Assembly (NCBI GenBank): GCA_964485905.1
Contig: CAZAJY010000021.1
Coordinates: forward strand, 1 to 9,699
Direction: 5' to 3'
Source of the DNA: CAIJXO01 sp964485905
Lineage (GTDB): Bacteria > Patescibacteriota > Minisyncoccia > Phycocordibacterales > GWA1-40-21
Length of the DNA stretch: 9,699 bases
In this document: in pieces, positions 1-5,709 of the stretch
How positions within the stretch are numbered: position 1 is the stretch's first letter
Layout: every line of letters starts with the position of its first letter
Made by a program: the position numbers and the translations under genes
Notes under the pieces: generated by a model
Seen by the model: only the letters and a program-made list of their open reading frames with translations
Databases searched by the model: none
Told to the model about the DNA's origin: nothing

Positions 1-2
1 AA

Positions 3-644
3 AGAATTCTTAACAGCAAAACTGCTAAAATTGCGACTATTCTTTTAATACTTTGCGGTTCATCACCAAAGATAGTCGAAGCTGCCAATGATAATAATCC
101 AGAAAATAATCCAGAAAATGCTAAAGATAAAATGGAAGATACTCGAATTAATTTAAATAATATTATTACTTTTGTGGACAATAATGATAAATCAGCGGTC
201 CATAATCTTAATTATCAAAAAATAAAAACTTTTCAATTTTCCGGTGGCCAAGAAGTAGTGGTTGGCGAAAATAATAGCTTCACCATGGTTATAACTAATG
301 AGGGGCAGAAAGTTTTCTATGATGATAACTCCGATGGATCCCTTGATCGCATCATTCTTAATCAGGATAAGGAGGAAAATAGAAAATTAGTACACAATGC
401 CATGTATGCTTTTCAAAGCATGGAGGATTTATCTGAAGAGGCCGATGTGGTTGCCAGTTTAAATCCCAAGAACGTAAAAATATTAGCCATTGACCATGAA
501 GGCAATCAGGTGGAAATTATTGATATGTCCAGCGAGGGTGGTACCGGAGTATTTAGTGGGGGAAGCGATACTGATTTTATTAATAAACTGCAGGCCAAAT
601 ATCAGGTTGCATTAGAAACAATTTCCGGTGAGATTAATAATTAG
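3..644 (+). CDS. Exported protein of unknown function, 5' end outside window
   Basis: The reading frame is open from the left edge without a start codon, so the gene begins upstream; an ATG at 132 lies in this frame but is internal. The first visible residues (KTAKIATILLILCGSSPKI) form a basic stretch plus hydrophobic core, followed by VEAAND, which looks like the end of a signal peptide. An Asn/Pro/Glu-rich linker follows (NDNNPENNPENAKDK), then about 170 residues of mostly polar, acidic sequence with several short beta-like segments (QEVVVGENNSFTMVITNEGQKVFYDDN, KILAIDHEGNQVEIIDMS) and a Gly/Ser-rich loop (SSEGGTGVFSGGSD). I do not recognise a family. It ends in TAG and lies 29 bp upstream of the GreA-like gene on the same strand, so the two may be cotranscribed. 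Export is inferred from the hydrophobic segment; function is unknown. Confidence 0.8.
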   Translation, partial: RILNSKTAKIATILLILCGSSPKIVEAANDNNPENNPENAKDKMEDTRINLNNIITFVDNNDKSAVHNLNYQKIKTFQFSGGQEVVVGENNSFTMVITNEGQKVFYDDNSDGSLDRIILNQDKEENRKLVHNAMYAFQSMEDLSEEADVVASLNPKNVKILAIDHEGNQVEIIDMSSEGGTGVFSGGSDTDFINKLQAKYQVALETISGEINN

Positions 645-673
645 TAGTTTCGGTTAATATTTTTATCTAAAAA

Positions 674-1177
674 ATGAGAGTACCTATTAGAAAAGGTGAT
701 CCACGACTTAATCAGAAAATTGATCCTTATTTAACTGAGGATAAATTTTTAGAACTGCAAAAGAAATTAGAGCGCCTACTTAGTTCTCGACCCAAGTTAG
801 CTGAAGAAGTGAAACGTCTGGCAGAAATGGGAGATTTTTCTGAAAATGCTGGTTATCAGTTGGCTAAGGGAAAACTACGGGGTCTGAATCAGCGGATTTT
901 AGATTTGGAAAATCATTTGAAAGTAGCTATTATCATTAAAGCTGATCCTAATATTAAAATCGTTCAAATTGGCAGCCGAGTCACTCTTGAAAGAGCAGGG
1001 AAACAGAAAGTTTATACTATTCTTGGTTCCACGGAAAGTGATCCGGAAAATCAACTTATTTCCCATCTTTCTCCTCTGGGAGCGGCTTTGATGGGACATC
1101 AAGTTGGTGATATTGTTAAATTAAAATTAGCTGATAGGGAGACAGAGTATAAAATCATTAAAATTGAATCATTTTAA
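674..1177 (+). CDS. greA: Transcription elongation factor GreA family
   Basis: GreA proteins bind in the RNA polymerase secondary channel and stimulate cleavage of backtracked transcripts. The 167-aa product matches this layout: an N-terminal antiparallel coiled coil (about residues 21-90) whose tip carries the signature MGDFSENAGYQLAKGK, with D54 and E57 in the positions of the catalytic acidic pair, followed by an FKBP-like C-terminal domain (about 97-165) containing ISHLSPLGAALMGHQVGDIV, which corresponds to the usual ISxxSPLGxALLGxxxGD segment. Family members are normally about 155-165 aa, so it is full length, with a short basic N-terminal extension (MRVPIRKGDPRLNQK). The ATG is preceded by an A-rich stretch and no Shine-Dalgarno. 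GreA and GreB share this fold; the overall sequence favours GreA. A terminator hairpin follows within 30 bp. Confidence 0.9.
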   Translation: MRVPIRKGDPRLNQKIDPYLTEDKFLELQKKLERLLSSRPKLAEEVKRLAEMGDFSENAGYQLAKGKLRGLNQRILDLENHLKVAIIIKADPNIKIVQIGSRVTLERAGKQKVYTILGSTESDPENQLISHLSPLGAALMGHQVGDIVKLKLADRETEYKIIKIESF

Positions 1178-1201
1178 TTGTTATAGATTTAAGAAATTAA
1201 A

Positions 1202-1228
1202 AAAGAGCCAATTTGCATTTGGCTCTTT
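1202..1228. terminator. Bidirectional intrinsic terminator
   Basis: A 10-bp perfect stem (AAAGAGCCAA / TTGGCTCTTT) closes a 7-nt loop between two convergent genes. Read on the minus strand it is followed by a run of seven T, so it is a strong terminator for the secreted-protein gene; on the plus strand the T-run is only what the stem provides, so termination after the greA-like gene is likely weaker. Confidence 0.8.
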
Positions 1229-1248
1229 ATACGTCTTGAGGGCAGTAG

Positions 1249-1830
1249 TTAAAACATCACTGCCTCTCTGCCAGTCCAGCGGGACTCCTTTCCCCAGGCG
1301 ATCATGATAATAATAGCCTCTTTAGCCATTTTTTCCCGGTAACGCTGAGAAACCCAGATTGGGCTATCTCCGTCGTCGCAAGAAAAGGTTAAAGATGATA
1401 ATTTTCGAGCTTCATTTATCGTGGCCATTTTTAGACCCGGATATTCCTCTCGGCTGTAAGAGAAAAATTCCAATGAGTTACCATCGGAGCGAATGTAGTG
1501 ATTAAGTTTTCCACTCCAAGAGCGAAGAATCATCTTTATTTGGGCAACGTTTCCCAGGGTATCTGGAGCGATAATAATGTCGCATTCGGGGATCATTACA
1601 TTTCGGTTTTCAAATTCTAAGTCACTCCAGAAGTAATTTCCGTCCGGGTTATAGGAAAGCAGAGAATCGCCGGGATGTTTCTCGTGCAGCTTGAGAATTT
1701 TTTCAGCCAATTTTAAAAGTTTTTCAGCTTGTTTCTCCTGGAGTACAGAAAGTTTTTCCGCTGAACTCTGAGCACTGGCTGCTCCTGCAAATAGGATCGA
1801 TAGGGCCATTAAAAAAAGAATTTTTTTCAT
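1249..1830 (-). CDS. Small secreted protein of unknown function
   Basis: The 193-aa product starts with a textbook Sec signal peptide (MKKILFLMALSILFAGAASA, cleavage after ASA). Next comes a Leu/Lys/Glu heptad-like helix (about 22-52, LSVLQEKQAEKLLKLAEKIL), then a globular region of about 130 residues with a beta-rich look (IIIAPDTLGNVAQIKMILRSW) and two cysteines (one in PECDII, one in SCDDGD) that could form a disulfide outside the cell. No known domain is recognised. The C-terminus is amphipathic (KEAIIIMIAWGKESRWTGREAVMF). Base composition is clearly GC-richer than in the downstream element. It has its own sigma70-like promoter and terminator, so it is a single-gene transcription unit. 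The ATG choice is firm because it places the signal peptide at the N-terminus. Confidence 0.8.
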   Translation of the reverse strand: MKKILFLMALSILFAGAASAQSSAEKLSVLQEKQAEKLLKLAEKILKLHEKHPGDSLLSYNPDGNYFWSDLEFENRNVMIPECDIIIAPDTLGNVAQIKMILRSWSGKLNHYIRSDGNSLEFFSYSREEYPGLKMATINEARKLSSLTFSCDDGDSPIWVSQRYREKMAKEAIIIMIAWGKESRWTGREAVMF

Positions 1831-1878
1831 GATATGAGGGTTTGGGGGTTAATTTTAGTTTTTAAAATACTTCAATTA

Positions 1879-1907
1879 ATATTAGCATAATATAATGTAT
1901 TTGTCAA
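1879..1907 (-). promoter_or_regulatory. Sigma70-like promoter of the secreted-protein gene
   Basis: On the minus strand a perfect TTGACA (1902-1907) is separated by 17 nt from TAATAT (1879-1884), which is preceded by TGC, an extended -10 pattern. Transcription would start near 1872, giving a leader of about 40 nt before the ATG at 1830. Confidence 0.6.
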
Positions 1908-1957
1908 TACTAGGATAAGATTGAAGAAATGAGCAATTTATGTCACAATAATTATGA

Positions 1958-1985
1958 TTGACATAATATAGTAATCTGGTATTAT
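1958..1985 (+). promoter_or_regulatory. Sigma70-like promoter of the tRNA-Asn gene
   Basis: A perfect TTGACA (1958-1963) lies 16 nt upstream of TATTAT (1980-1985), which has an extended -10 TGG just before it. The predicted start is near 1992, about 50 nt before the mature tRNA 5' end. It is divergent from the promoter at 1879-1907, with 50 bp between the two -35 boxes. Confidence 0.6.
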
Positions 1986-2040
1986 ATTAGTAAATATTTC
2001 CCCTGAAATATTTTATTTTTTGAGAACAACTAAATATTAT

Positions 2041-2344
2041 TCCCGGGTAGCGCAGCGGTAGCGCAGTTGGCTGTGATCACATTAAACGCAGCCCCTTTAA
2101 GTAATTAAAGGGTGAAAAACGAGGTGAATTGCTGGAAGCCTAAAATTATATAATAATCATGGTAATCAGCAGCCAAGCCTGAATTTATTCAGGAAGGTTC
2201 AGAGACTATCCTGAAAGGGAGTAGATCAAATCCATTGATCGAAGCGCCTCGCATCCCATTGGGATGATGATATAGTCCACCCCTTATGGAAACATAGGGA
2301 TAAGTGTAACCAATTGGTCGTGGGTTCGAATCCCACCCCGGGAG
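2041..2344 (+). tRNA. tRNA-Asn(GUU), interrupted by a group I intron
   Basis: The exons are 2041-2074 and 2307-2344, together 72 nt. The 7-bp acceptor stem pairs TCCCGGG (2041-2047) with CCCGGGA (2337-2343), and G2344 is the discriminator. The D stem is GCGC/GCGC with loop AGCGGTA. The anticodon stem is GTTGG (2066-2070) with CCAAT (2310-2314). The T stem is GTGGG/CCCAC with loop TTCGAAT. Joining the exons gives loop CTGTTAA, anticodon GTT, hence asparagine; the intron lies between anticodon nucleotides 35 and 36. CCA is not encoded. The 3' end from the T-loop onward is also the attachment site of the downstream element. The exon junction is deduced from intron pairing rules; a shift of one base would change the anticodon call. 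Confidence 0.9.
2075..2306 (+). ncRNA. Group I self-splicing intron, 232 nt, without ORF
   Basis: Conserved group I elements appear in order. The internal guide sequence GCAGCC (2088-2093) pairs with the end of exon 1, GGCTGT, leaving the required U2074.G2088 wobble at the 5' splice site. Element P (AATTGCTGGAAG, about 2127-2138) and element Q (AATCAGCAGCCAAGC, about 2164-2178) pair as P4 through TGCTG/CAGCA. Element R (GTTCAGAGACTA, 2197-2208) and element S (GATATAGTCC, 2269-2278) pair as P7 through GACTA/TAGTC. The last intron base is G2306, as expected for omega-G. The size and absence of a homing endonuclease resemble the compact introns of bacterial tRNA genes; I cannot assign the subgroup with certainty. 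It should splice by two transesterifications using a guanosine cofactor. Confidence 0.92.
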
Positions 2345-2345
2345 C
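2325..2345 (+). repeat. attL direct repeat (21 bp, tRNA-Asn 3' end)
   Basis: It begins with the T-loop TTCGAAT and ends one base beyond the discriminator. It is identical to 9679-9699; the base before each copy differs (G at 2324, C at 9678), which fixes the left limit of identity. Confidence 0.88.
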
Positions 2346-2354
2346 TTTTAAAAG

Positions 2355-2377
2355 ACGAGTTTTAAAGCTCGTTTTTT
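2355..2377 (+). terminator. Intrinsic terminator after tRNA-Asn
   Basis: ACGAG (2355-2359) pairs with CTCGT (2368-2372) around an AT-rich interior that can zip further (one G.T pair, then T-A pairs), followed by a T-run to 2377. It lies on the element side of attL, so the integrated element supplies the terminator for the host tRNA. An alternative stem, GAGCTTT (2342-2348) with AAAGCTC (2364-2370), overlaps it. Confidence 0.55.
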
Positions 2378-2380
2378 GTT

Positions 2381-3496
2381 TTATATTTCAGAAGATTCTT
2401 GATTCTGTTGATTGAGAACTTTAACCCCAAAATTCTCAATTGTGACGCTATTGTGCCGTAGATTTATTTTTTGTGGCGTCTCTAAAGTTTTTATAGCGTC
2501 CTTTAGAGCATGTTGACCAAGATGAGCATAGCGCATGGTCGTTCTAATGTCTGAATGGCCCATTAGCTCTTTCACAGCGGCCATAGAAACGCCTTTCTCA
2601 GCTAATCTGGAGGCAAAGGTGTGTCTGAGCTTATGCCAGCCAATATGACGTAAATTAGCCTCATCGCAGATTTGGTTAATGGTGGTTCGGGAGAGCTCAG
2701 GTTTAAGCCTTATATTATCTGGGCCCCTAAGAACGAAACCTTCTTTGTTTGGGAGGGCTGAAAGATGATCATAAAGGTCTTGAGTCATAGGGAGATAACG
2801 AATGCGATTGCTCTTAGTCGAACCTAAAACGCCAGCCGAGAAACTTTGCTTAACCGATATTTGTCTAGTAGCTAGATTAATATGACTCCAAGAGAGAGCC
2901 ATTAATTCACCTAGCCTTAATCCAGTGTGGAGAGCGATTAGAATGGTGGTGTAATAAACGCCTTTAGCTTTTCCCAGTAACTGTTTAGCTTCTTCTTCAC
3001 TCAGATAGTCAAAGTCAGGTGGGTCAGTGCGCAATGGTTTGATAATCGGTATTTTATCTAAGACTTCCCATTCAACAGCTGTTCGCAAACATTTAGACAA
3101 GGTGCCGAGATGATTATTAATTGTTTTTGAGCTAACTGTCTTTAATTGTTTGGCTTTAAATTCTTCAATAACTAAACCACTAATTTCATTAAGTCGTTTA
3201 TGGCCGAAGAAGGGAATTAGAGCTGAGCGTAAATGAGTCTTTTTGTTTTTAATAGCTGAGGGTTTGTTATTAATTTTAACATAGGATTCAAACCATTTTT
3301 CAACAAAATCTTTAAACAGAGGCGCCTTAAGTTTTGCCGGAGGAATTAAATCTAAGCCCTTAGCTAAACGATGTCTTAACAAAGCCTCAAAAGATTTAGC
3401 CCCAGCTCGAGAATTTTCCGGACTAGGTAAACGATATCTAGCACTCTGAAAGCTAAAGTCTGTCCACCACTTATTGGAACGCTTAATTGCACTCAT
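2381..3496 (-). CDS. int: Tyrosine recombinase / site-specific integrase
   Basis: This 371-aa protein should integrate and excise the element at the tRNA-Asn attachment site. The layout is standard: an N-terminal basic/aromatic region (about 1-50, KRSNKWWTDFSFQSARYRL) resembling arm-binding domains, a SAM-like core-binding domain (about 58-150) and a catalytic domain (about 163-340). The catalytic residues can be read: R194 in HTGLRLGELMALSW, K228 in STKSNRIRYLP, H288 and R291 in HKLRHTFASRLAEKG, H314 in LMGHSD, and the nucleophile Y323 in MRYAHL. Length matches phage and ICE integrases. The gene starts 9 bp after the HTH gene and ends 36 bp from attL, the usual orientation for tRNA-targeting elements. 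It is probably cotranscribed with the HTH, Rep and OB-like genes. The coding 3' end contains a copy of the 15-bp terminal repeat. Confidence 0.95.
   Translation of the reverse strand: MSAIKRSNKWWTDFSFQSARYRLPSPENSRAGAKSFEALLRHRLAKGLDLIPPAKLKAPLFKDFVEKWFESYVKINNKPSAIKNKKTHLRSALIPFFGHKRLNEISGLVIEEFKAKQLKTVSSKTINNHLGTLSKCLRTAVEWEVLDKIPIIKPLRTDPPDFDYLSEEEAKQLLGKAKGVYYTTILIALHTGLRLGELMALSWSHINLATRQISVKQSFSAGVLGSTKSNRIRYLPMTQDLYDHLSALPNKEGFVLRGPDNIRLKPELSRTTINQICDEANLRHIGWHKLRHTFASRLAEKGVSMAAVKELMGHSDIRTTMRYAHLGQHALKDAIKTLETPQKINLRHNSVTIENFGVKVLNQQNQESSEI
2441..2457 (+). repeat. Candidate integrase arm site, left copy
   Basis: The 15-mer TGTGACGCTATTGTG (2441-2455) is repeated at 9538-9552 in the same orientation. 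It consists of two half-sites, TGTGAC and TGTGCC, 11 bp apart, about one helical turn. This copy lies inside the int reading frame, about 96 bp from attL. The role is inferred from position near both element ends. Confidence 0.5.
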
Positions 3497-3505
3497 AATT
3501 CATAT

Positions 3506-3703
3506 TTAAGTGATTGACCTAATACAATTTTTTTCCAAATAATCCAAAACATCAGCTTTTTTAAAGCGGATATTATGACCGAGTTTGTAGAAAGGGATTA
3601 GACGGCGACCCATTAAACGATAAACAGAAGCCCGGGAAATACCTAATAAAACAGCCAGTTGCTCGGCGCTAAGGAATTCAATTGTATTTAAATCAATTGT
3701 CAT
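3506..3703 (-). CDS. Helix-turn-helix excisionase-like DNA-binding protein
   Basis: A 65-aa protein starting at ATG 3703; a GTG at 3751 would add 16 residues (TSANPCAPVLLLKNL) but that stretch lies in a hairpin-rich spacer and looks non-coding. The core EFLSAEQLAVLLGISRASVYRLMGRRLIPFYKLGHNIRFKKADVLDYLEKN is typical of the helix_turn_helix_17 / MerR-like winged-helix excisionase family: a helix-turn-helix (SAEQLAVLLGISRASVYRLM), a wing (IPFYKLGHNIRFKKADV) and a final helix. Such proteins bend DNA at att sites to favour excision, or act as small repressors. Its place between rep and int, 9 bp from int, supports an Xis-like recombination directionality factor, possibly also regulating the operon. 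Which of the two roles applies cannot be told from sequence. Confidence 0.85.
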   Translation of the reverse strand: MTIDLNTIEFLSAEQLAVLLGISRASVYRLMGRRLIPFYKLGHNIRFKKADVLDYLEKNCIRSIT

Positions 3704-3727
3704 TAAATTTTTAAGGAGCAATACGGG

Positions 3728-3745
3728 AGCGCAGGGGTTTGCGCT
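3728..3745. repeat. Short GC-rich hairpin between rep and the HTH gene
   Basis: AGCGCA (3728-3733) and TGCGCT (3740-3745) form a 6-bp stem with a 6-nt loop, in an otherwise AT-rich region. No T-run follows on the minus strand, so it is not a standard terminator. It may be an mRNA-processing or regulatory hairpin, or a binding site. Confidence 0.4.
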
Positions 3746-3754
3746 AGTCACGTA

Positions 3755-4537
3755 TTACTCTAACACATTTTTAAATAAATGTTTATATTCTTCTTCTGGG
3801 GTTGGTGGACCGAAATAATCAACATCCATTTTATATAATTCATAAGTCATTCTGCCAATGTAGGTTGCTTCTATTGGTTTTGTGTAAATTAAATGTTCAG
3901 GAATAGTAAAAAATTTGAGAAAATTTTCTATCTCATCCCATGAATAAAGTATTTGTGGACGTTTAACATTCTTTGAATAAAAAATCTTTTTCTTATTAAA
4001 GAATCGTTGATCCTTATTGGCGTAATTTTTTGTTAAGTATTTAGTCATATATTTAGCCAAATCTTTAATCCCGTTGGTAGATTTAATATTGACAAAGCCG
4101 AAGCTCCAAATAGCGGCTAATTCCTCATTGGGGAGATATTCAATATTAGTTAAAATATGGTAATGAACAACTCCTCTTTTTTGATATTCAGGAACGCCAA
4201 TATATAAAAAATCTTTATAACGATAGTTCATTTTCTTCATAAAGTTCTGGAAGTGTTTATTCGCGATGTCTAAATCTTTAATTTTATCATCTCTAAAAGT
4301 TAGAGTAATAAAGGTTTTTAAAAAACCCTCATTACTCCAAATAAGTCTTTTAAATGTTTTTTTTGTTCGGTATAAACTGTCAATTCTTATTTCTTCTTGT
4401 TTATTTATGCCCTTTTTTGGAGAAATGTTTTTTTTGAATAGTAAATTTTTTTCGCCATAGCGAATACCTCTGTCATGATAATAGATCTGTTCTAGATAAC
4501 GTCCGCATATCGCGAGAGTTCTAAAGGTAATATTCAT
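3755..4537 (-). CDS. rep: HUH-endonuclease rolling-circle replication initiator (Rep)
   Basis: Residue numbers count from an in-frame TTG at 4564 (269 aa); I prefer the ATG at residue 10 (4537), giving 260 aa, because neither start has a Shine-Dalgarno and ATG is commoner. Three Rep motifs are present: motif 1 KTFITLTFRDD (83-93); motif 2 GVVHYHILTN with the metal-binding H134-Y-H136 HUH pair; motif 3 DLAKYMTKYLTKN with tyrosines Y172 and Y176 spaced YxxxY. Two tyrosines with this spacing mark the phiX174 gpA / filamentous-phage pII type of initiator, which nicks the double-strand origin and stays linked to the 5' end. The protein should therefore drive rolling-circle replication of the excised circle. 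An inverted repeat just upstream (4590-4637) is the best origin candidate. A replicative transposase is less likely because the element has att sites and its own integrase. Confidence 0.88.
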   Translation of the reverse strand: MNITFRTLAICGRYLEQIYYHDRGIRYGEKNLLFKKNISPKKGINKQEEIRIDSLYRTKKTFKRLIWSNEGFLKTFITLTFRDDKIKDLDIANKHFQNFMKKMNYRYKDFLYIGVPEYQKRGVVHYHILTNIEYLPNEELAAIWSFGFVNIKSTNGIKDLAKYMTKYLTKNYANKDQRFFNKKKIFYSKNVKRPQILYSWDEIENFLKFFTIPEHLIYTKPIEATYIGRMTYELYKMDVDYFGPPTPEEEYKHLFKNVLE

Positions 4538-4589
4538 ATTCGTTAGATATGTGTTATTAATCAAGTTAATAATAAAGCATAACCCAATC

Positions 4590-4637
4590 CCAGCGGCCGT
4601 TTCGCCAGCTACCGCTGAGTCTTAAAACGGCCGCTGG
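4590..4637. repeat. 13-bp inverted repeat; candidate rolling-circle origin
   Basis: CCAGCGGCCGTTT (4590-4602) and AAACGGCCGCTGG (4625-4637) are perfectly complementary around a 22-nt loop. Inside the loop CCGCTG (4612-4617) can compete for CAGCGG (4591-4596). This is among the most GC-rich stretches of the element and lies between the OB-like gene and rep. No T-run follows on either strand, which argues against a terminator. HUH initiators commonly nick at or beside such a hairpin, hence the inferred origin; the nick site cannot be read from sequence. Confidence 0.5.
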
Positions 4638-4646
4638 AAGAATGGA

Positions 4647-4907
4647 TTATTCGGATGGAATATAATAACTTATATTGGCTGTCAGTCTCTTACCATCTTT
4701 AAAATAGTAAGGATATAATTTAACATCCAAACTAATTTGGTTACCGATTTTTCCAATTTCTAAATTATGATCATCAATACTGATTTTTATTGGAAAAACA
4801 CTGCCAATAGGCTCTACATAAACAATTCTTTTCTCTACAATTGAACCGTCTTTTTTGGTAATTTTTTTTATCTCATCCGATTTCAATACTCCTTTGATTT
4901 GTAACAT
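4647..4907 (-). CDS. Small beta-rich protein, possible ssDNA-binding protein
   Basis: An 86-aa protein with alternating beta-like segments and charged turns (MLQIKGVLKSDEIKKITKKDGSIVEKRIVYVEP, FPIKISIDDHNLEIGKIGNQISLDVKLYPYYFKDGKRLTANISYYI). No signature motif identifies it. Its size, predicted all-beta OB-like character, aromatic residues near the C-terminus (YPYYF, YYI) and position directly before rep match the small ssDNA-binding proteins (pV-like) that accompany HUH initiators in filamentous phages and some rolling-circle plasmids. It would coat displaced single strands during replication. The assignment is an inference from fold impression and context, not from a recognised family. It is the first gene of the minus-strand module leading to rep, the HTH gene and int, and a purine-rich AAAAAGAG before the ATG is at best a weak ribosome site. 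Confidence 0.6.
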   Translation of the reverse strand: MLQIKGVLKSDEIKKITKKDGSIVEKRIVYVEPIGSVFPIKISIDDHNLEIGKIGNQISLDVKLYPYYFKDGKRLTANISYYIPSE

Positions 4908-4928
4908 ATACTCTTTTTAGTTAATGAA

Positions 4929-4969
4929 TAAATAAGCGCACGTCGACCTTTCACGGCCATGCTTATTTA
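4929..4969. repeat. 9-bp inverted repeat in the leader of the replication module
   Basis: TAAATAAGC (4929-4937) and GCTTATTTA (4961-4969) flank a 23-nt GC-richer interior containing GTCGAC. It lies 22 bp upstream of the OB-like gene and downstream of a terminator, where the module's promoter should be. It could be an operator for the HTH protein or a 5' UTR hairpin. I see no convincing -35/-10 pair for this operon. Confidence 0.45.
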
Positions 4970-4984
4970 AAGTTTATGAAAACA

Positions 4985-5009
4985 AAAAATTCCCTGGTAG
5001 GGAATTTTT
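4985..5009. terminator. Intrinsic terminator below the membrane-protein gene
   Basis: AAAAATTCCC (4985-4994) and GGGAATTTTT (5000-5009) form a 10-bp stem with a 5-nt loop. On the minus strand it is followed by a T-run (TTTTTTG), so it ends the transcript of the membrane-protein gene and insulates the replication module. Confidence 0.75.
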
Positions 5010-5010
5010 A

Positions 5011-5030
5011 GTGAATGTTCGGTGAATGTT
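5011..5030 (+). repeat. Tandem GTGAATGTT repeats (iteron-like)
   Basis: GTGAATGTT occurs at 5011-5019 and 5022-5030, one helical turn apart (11 bp), and the inverted core AACATTC occurs at 5076-5082. Spacing of this kind suits protein binding on one DNA face. It sits next to the terminator, upstream of the replication module. Confidence 0.35.
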
Positions 5031-5073
5031 GTATATTAAAAAATATGGGTTTTTCTAAAAAAATTGAAAGTTA

Positions 5074-5709
5074 TTAACATTCCGTAGAATAATCAGAATT
5101 ATTTTGAAATTTTACTCTGTATTGATAGAGATTCATTTTTATTTTATTATTAGGCTCATTATCTATGGGAGTAATAATACTTGAAATATATTTTGATTCT
5201 TTTTCGAGCCTTCCGTTGATTTCAAATATTTCTTGTCTAAACACTCTAGAATCAGTGGCTGGATATCCATTATTTATTAACCAGGCATTGAAATTATGAT
5301 AACTGATTTTTTTGTTTTTATTTTGATAAAAATATGATAACATTAACCCTCTTGCACCCCCAAATTGTATTTCATCGTCTTTATATTTAACAACGCTTTG
5401 TCCACCACTTGAAAGACGGGTTACTGTTACAGAATTTTCTTCTCGACAATCTTCTTGCAATCTTAAATTTTCAATATCAGGATTAAAGATCCGGCAAGCA
5501 GTTTTAAAAAATTTAGATTTATTTATTTTTTCACGAATTTTATTTAATTTACCTTTCTCAACAAATATGTAAATTAAAACCCTTGAGATTACACAGACCA
5601 AAATTACCACAATTAAAAATATAACAGTAATTTTGAACATTTCTGCTTTGACAAACGAGAGAGCTTTTACTAAGTCTGAATCTGGCATAGATTTATAAAT
5701 ATAAAACAT
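5074..5709 (-). CDS. Membrane-anchored protein with possible C-terminal winged helix
   Basis: A 211-aa protein with one clear transmembrane segment near the N-terminus (about 26-50, KITVIFLIVVILVCVISRVLIYIFV), a basic juxtamembrane stretch (KGKLNKIREKINKSKFFK), which by the positive-inside rule puts the C-terminal part in the cytoplasm, a polar linker, and a domain (about 110-200) reading DDEIQFGGARGLMLSYFYQNKNKKISYHNFNAWL...SRVFRQEIFEINGRL. That pattern resembles winged-helix domains of the OmpR/Trans_reg_C type (strand, helix LMLSYFYQN, ISYHNFNAWL, long recognition-like helix). It could be a membrane-tethered regulator, but the similarity is only by eye. It is a single-gene unit divergent from the HEPN-like operon, with a terminator behind it. 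The ATG at 5688 (residue 8) is an alternative start suggested by promoter placement. Confidence 0.65.
   Translation of the reverse strand: MFYIYKSMPDSDLVKALSFVKAEMFKITVIFLIVVILVCVISRVLIYIFVEKGKLNKIREKINKSKFFKTACRIFNPDIENLRLQEDCREENSVTVTRLSSGGQSVVKYKDDEIQFGGARGLMLSYFYQNKNKKISYHNFNAWLINNGYPATDSRVFRQEIFEINGRLEKESKYISSIITPIDNEPNNKIKMNLYQYRVKFQNNSDYSTEC

Noticed and set aside
3704..3751. GTG-started N-terminal extension of the HTH protein
   Set aside because: The 16 extra residues have no similarity to the family, and the DNA forms a GC-rich hairpin; the ATG at 3703 matches the usual size of excisionase-like proteins.
4266..4460. 64-aa frame antisense to rep
   Set aside because: It lies wholly within the Rep coding region opposite its conserved domain and has a low-complexity Leu/Phe/Ser composition, a shadow of AT-rich coding DNA.
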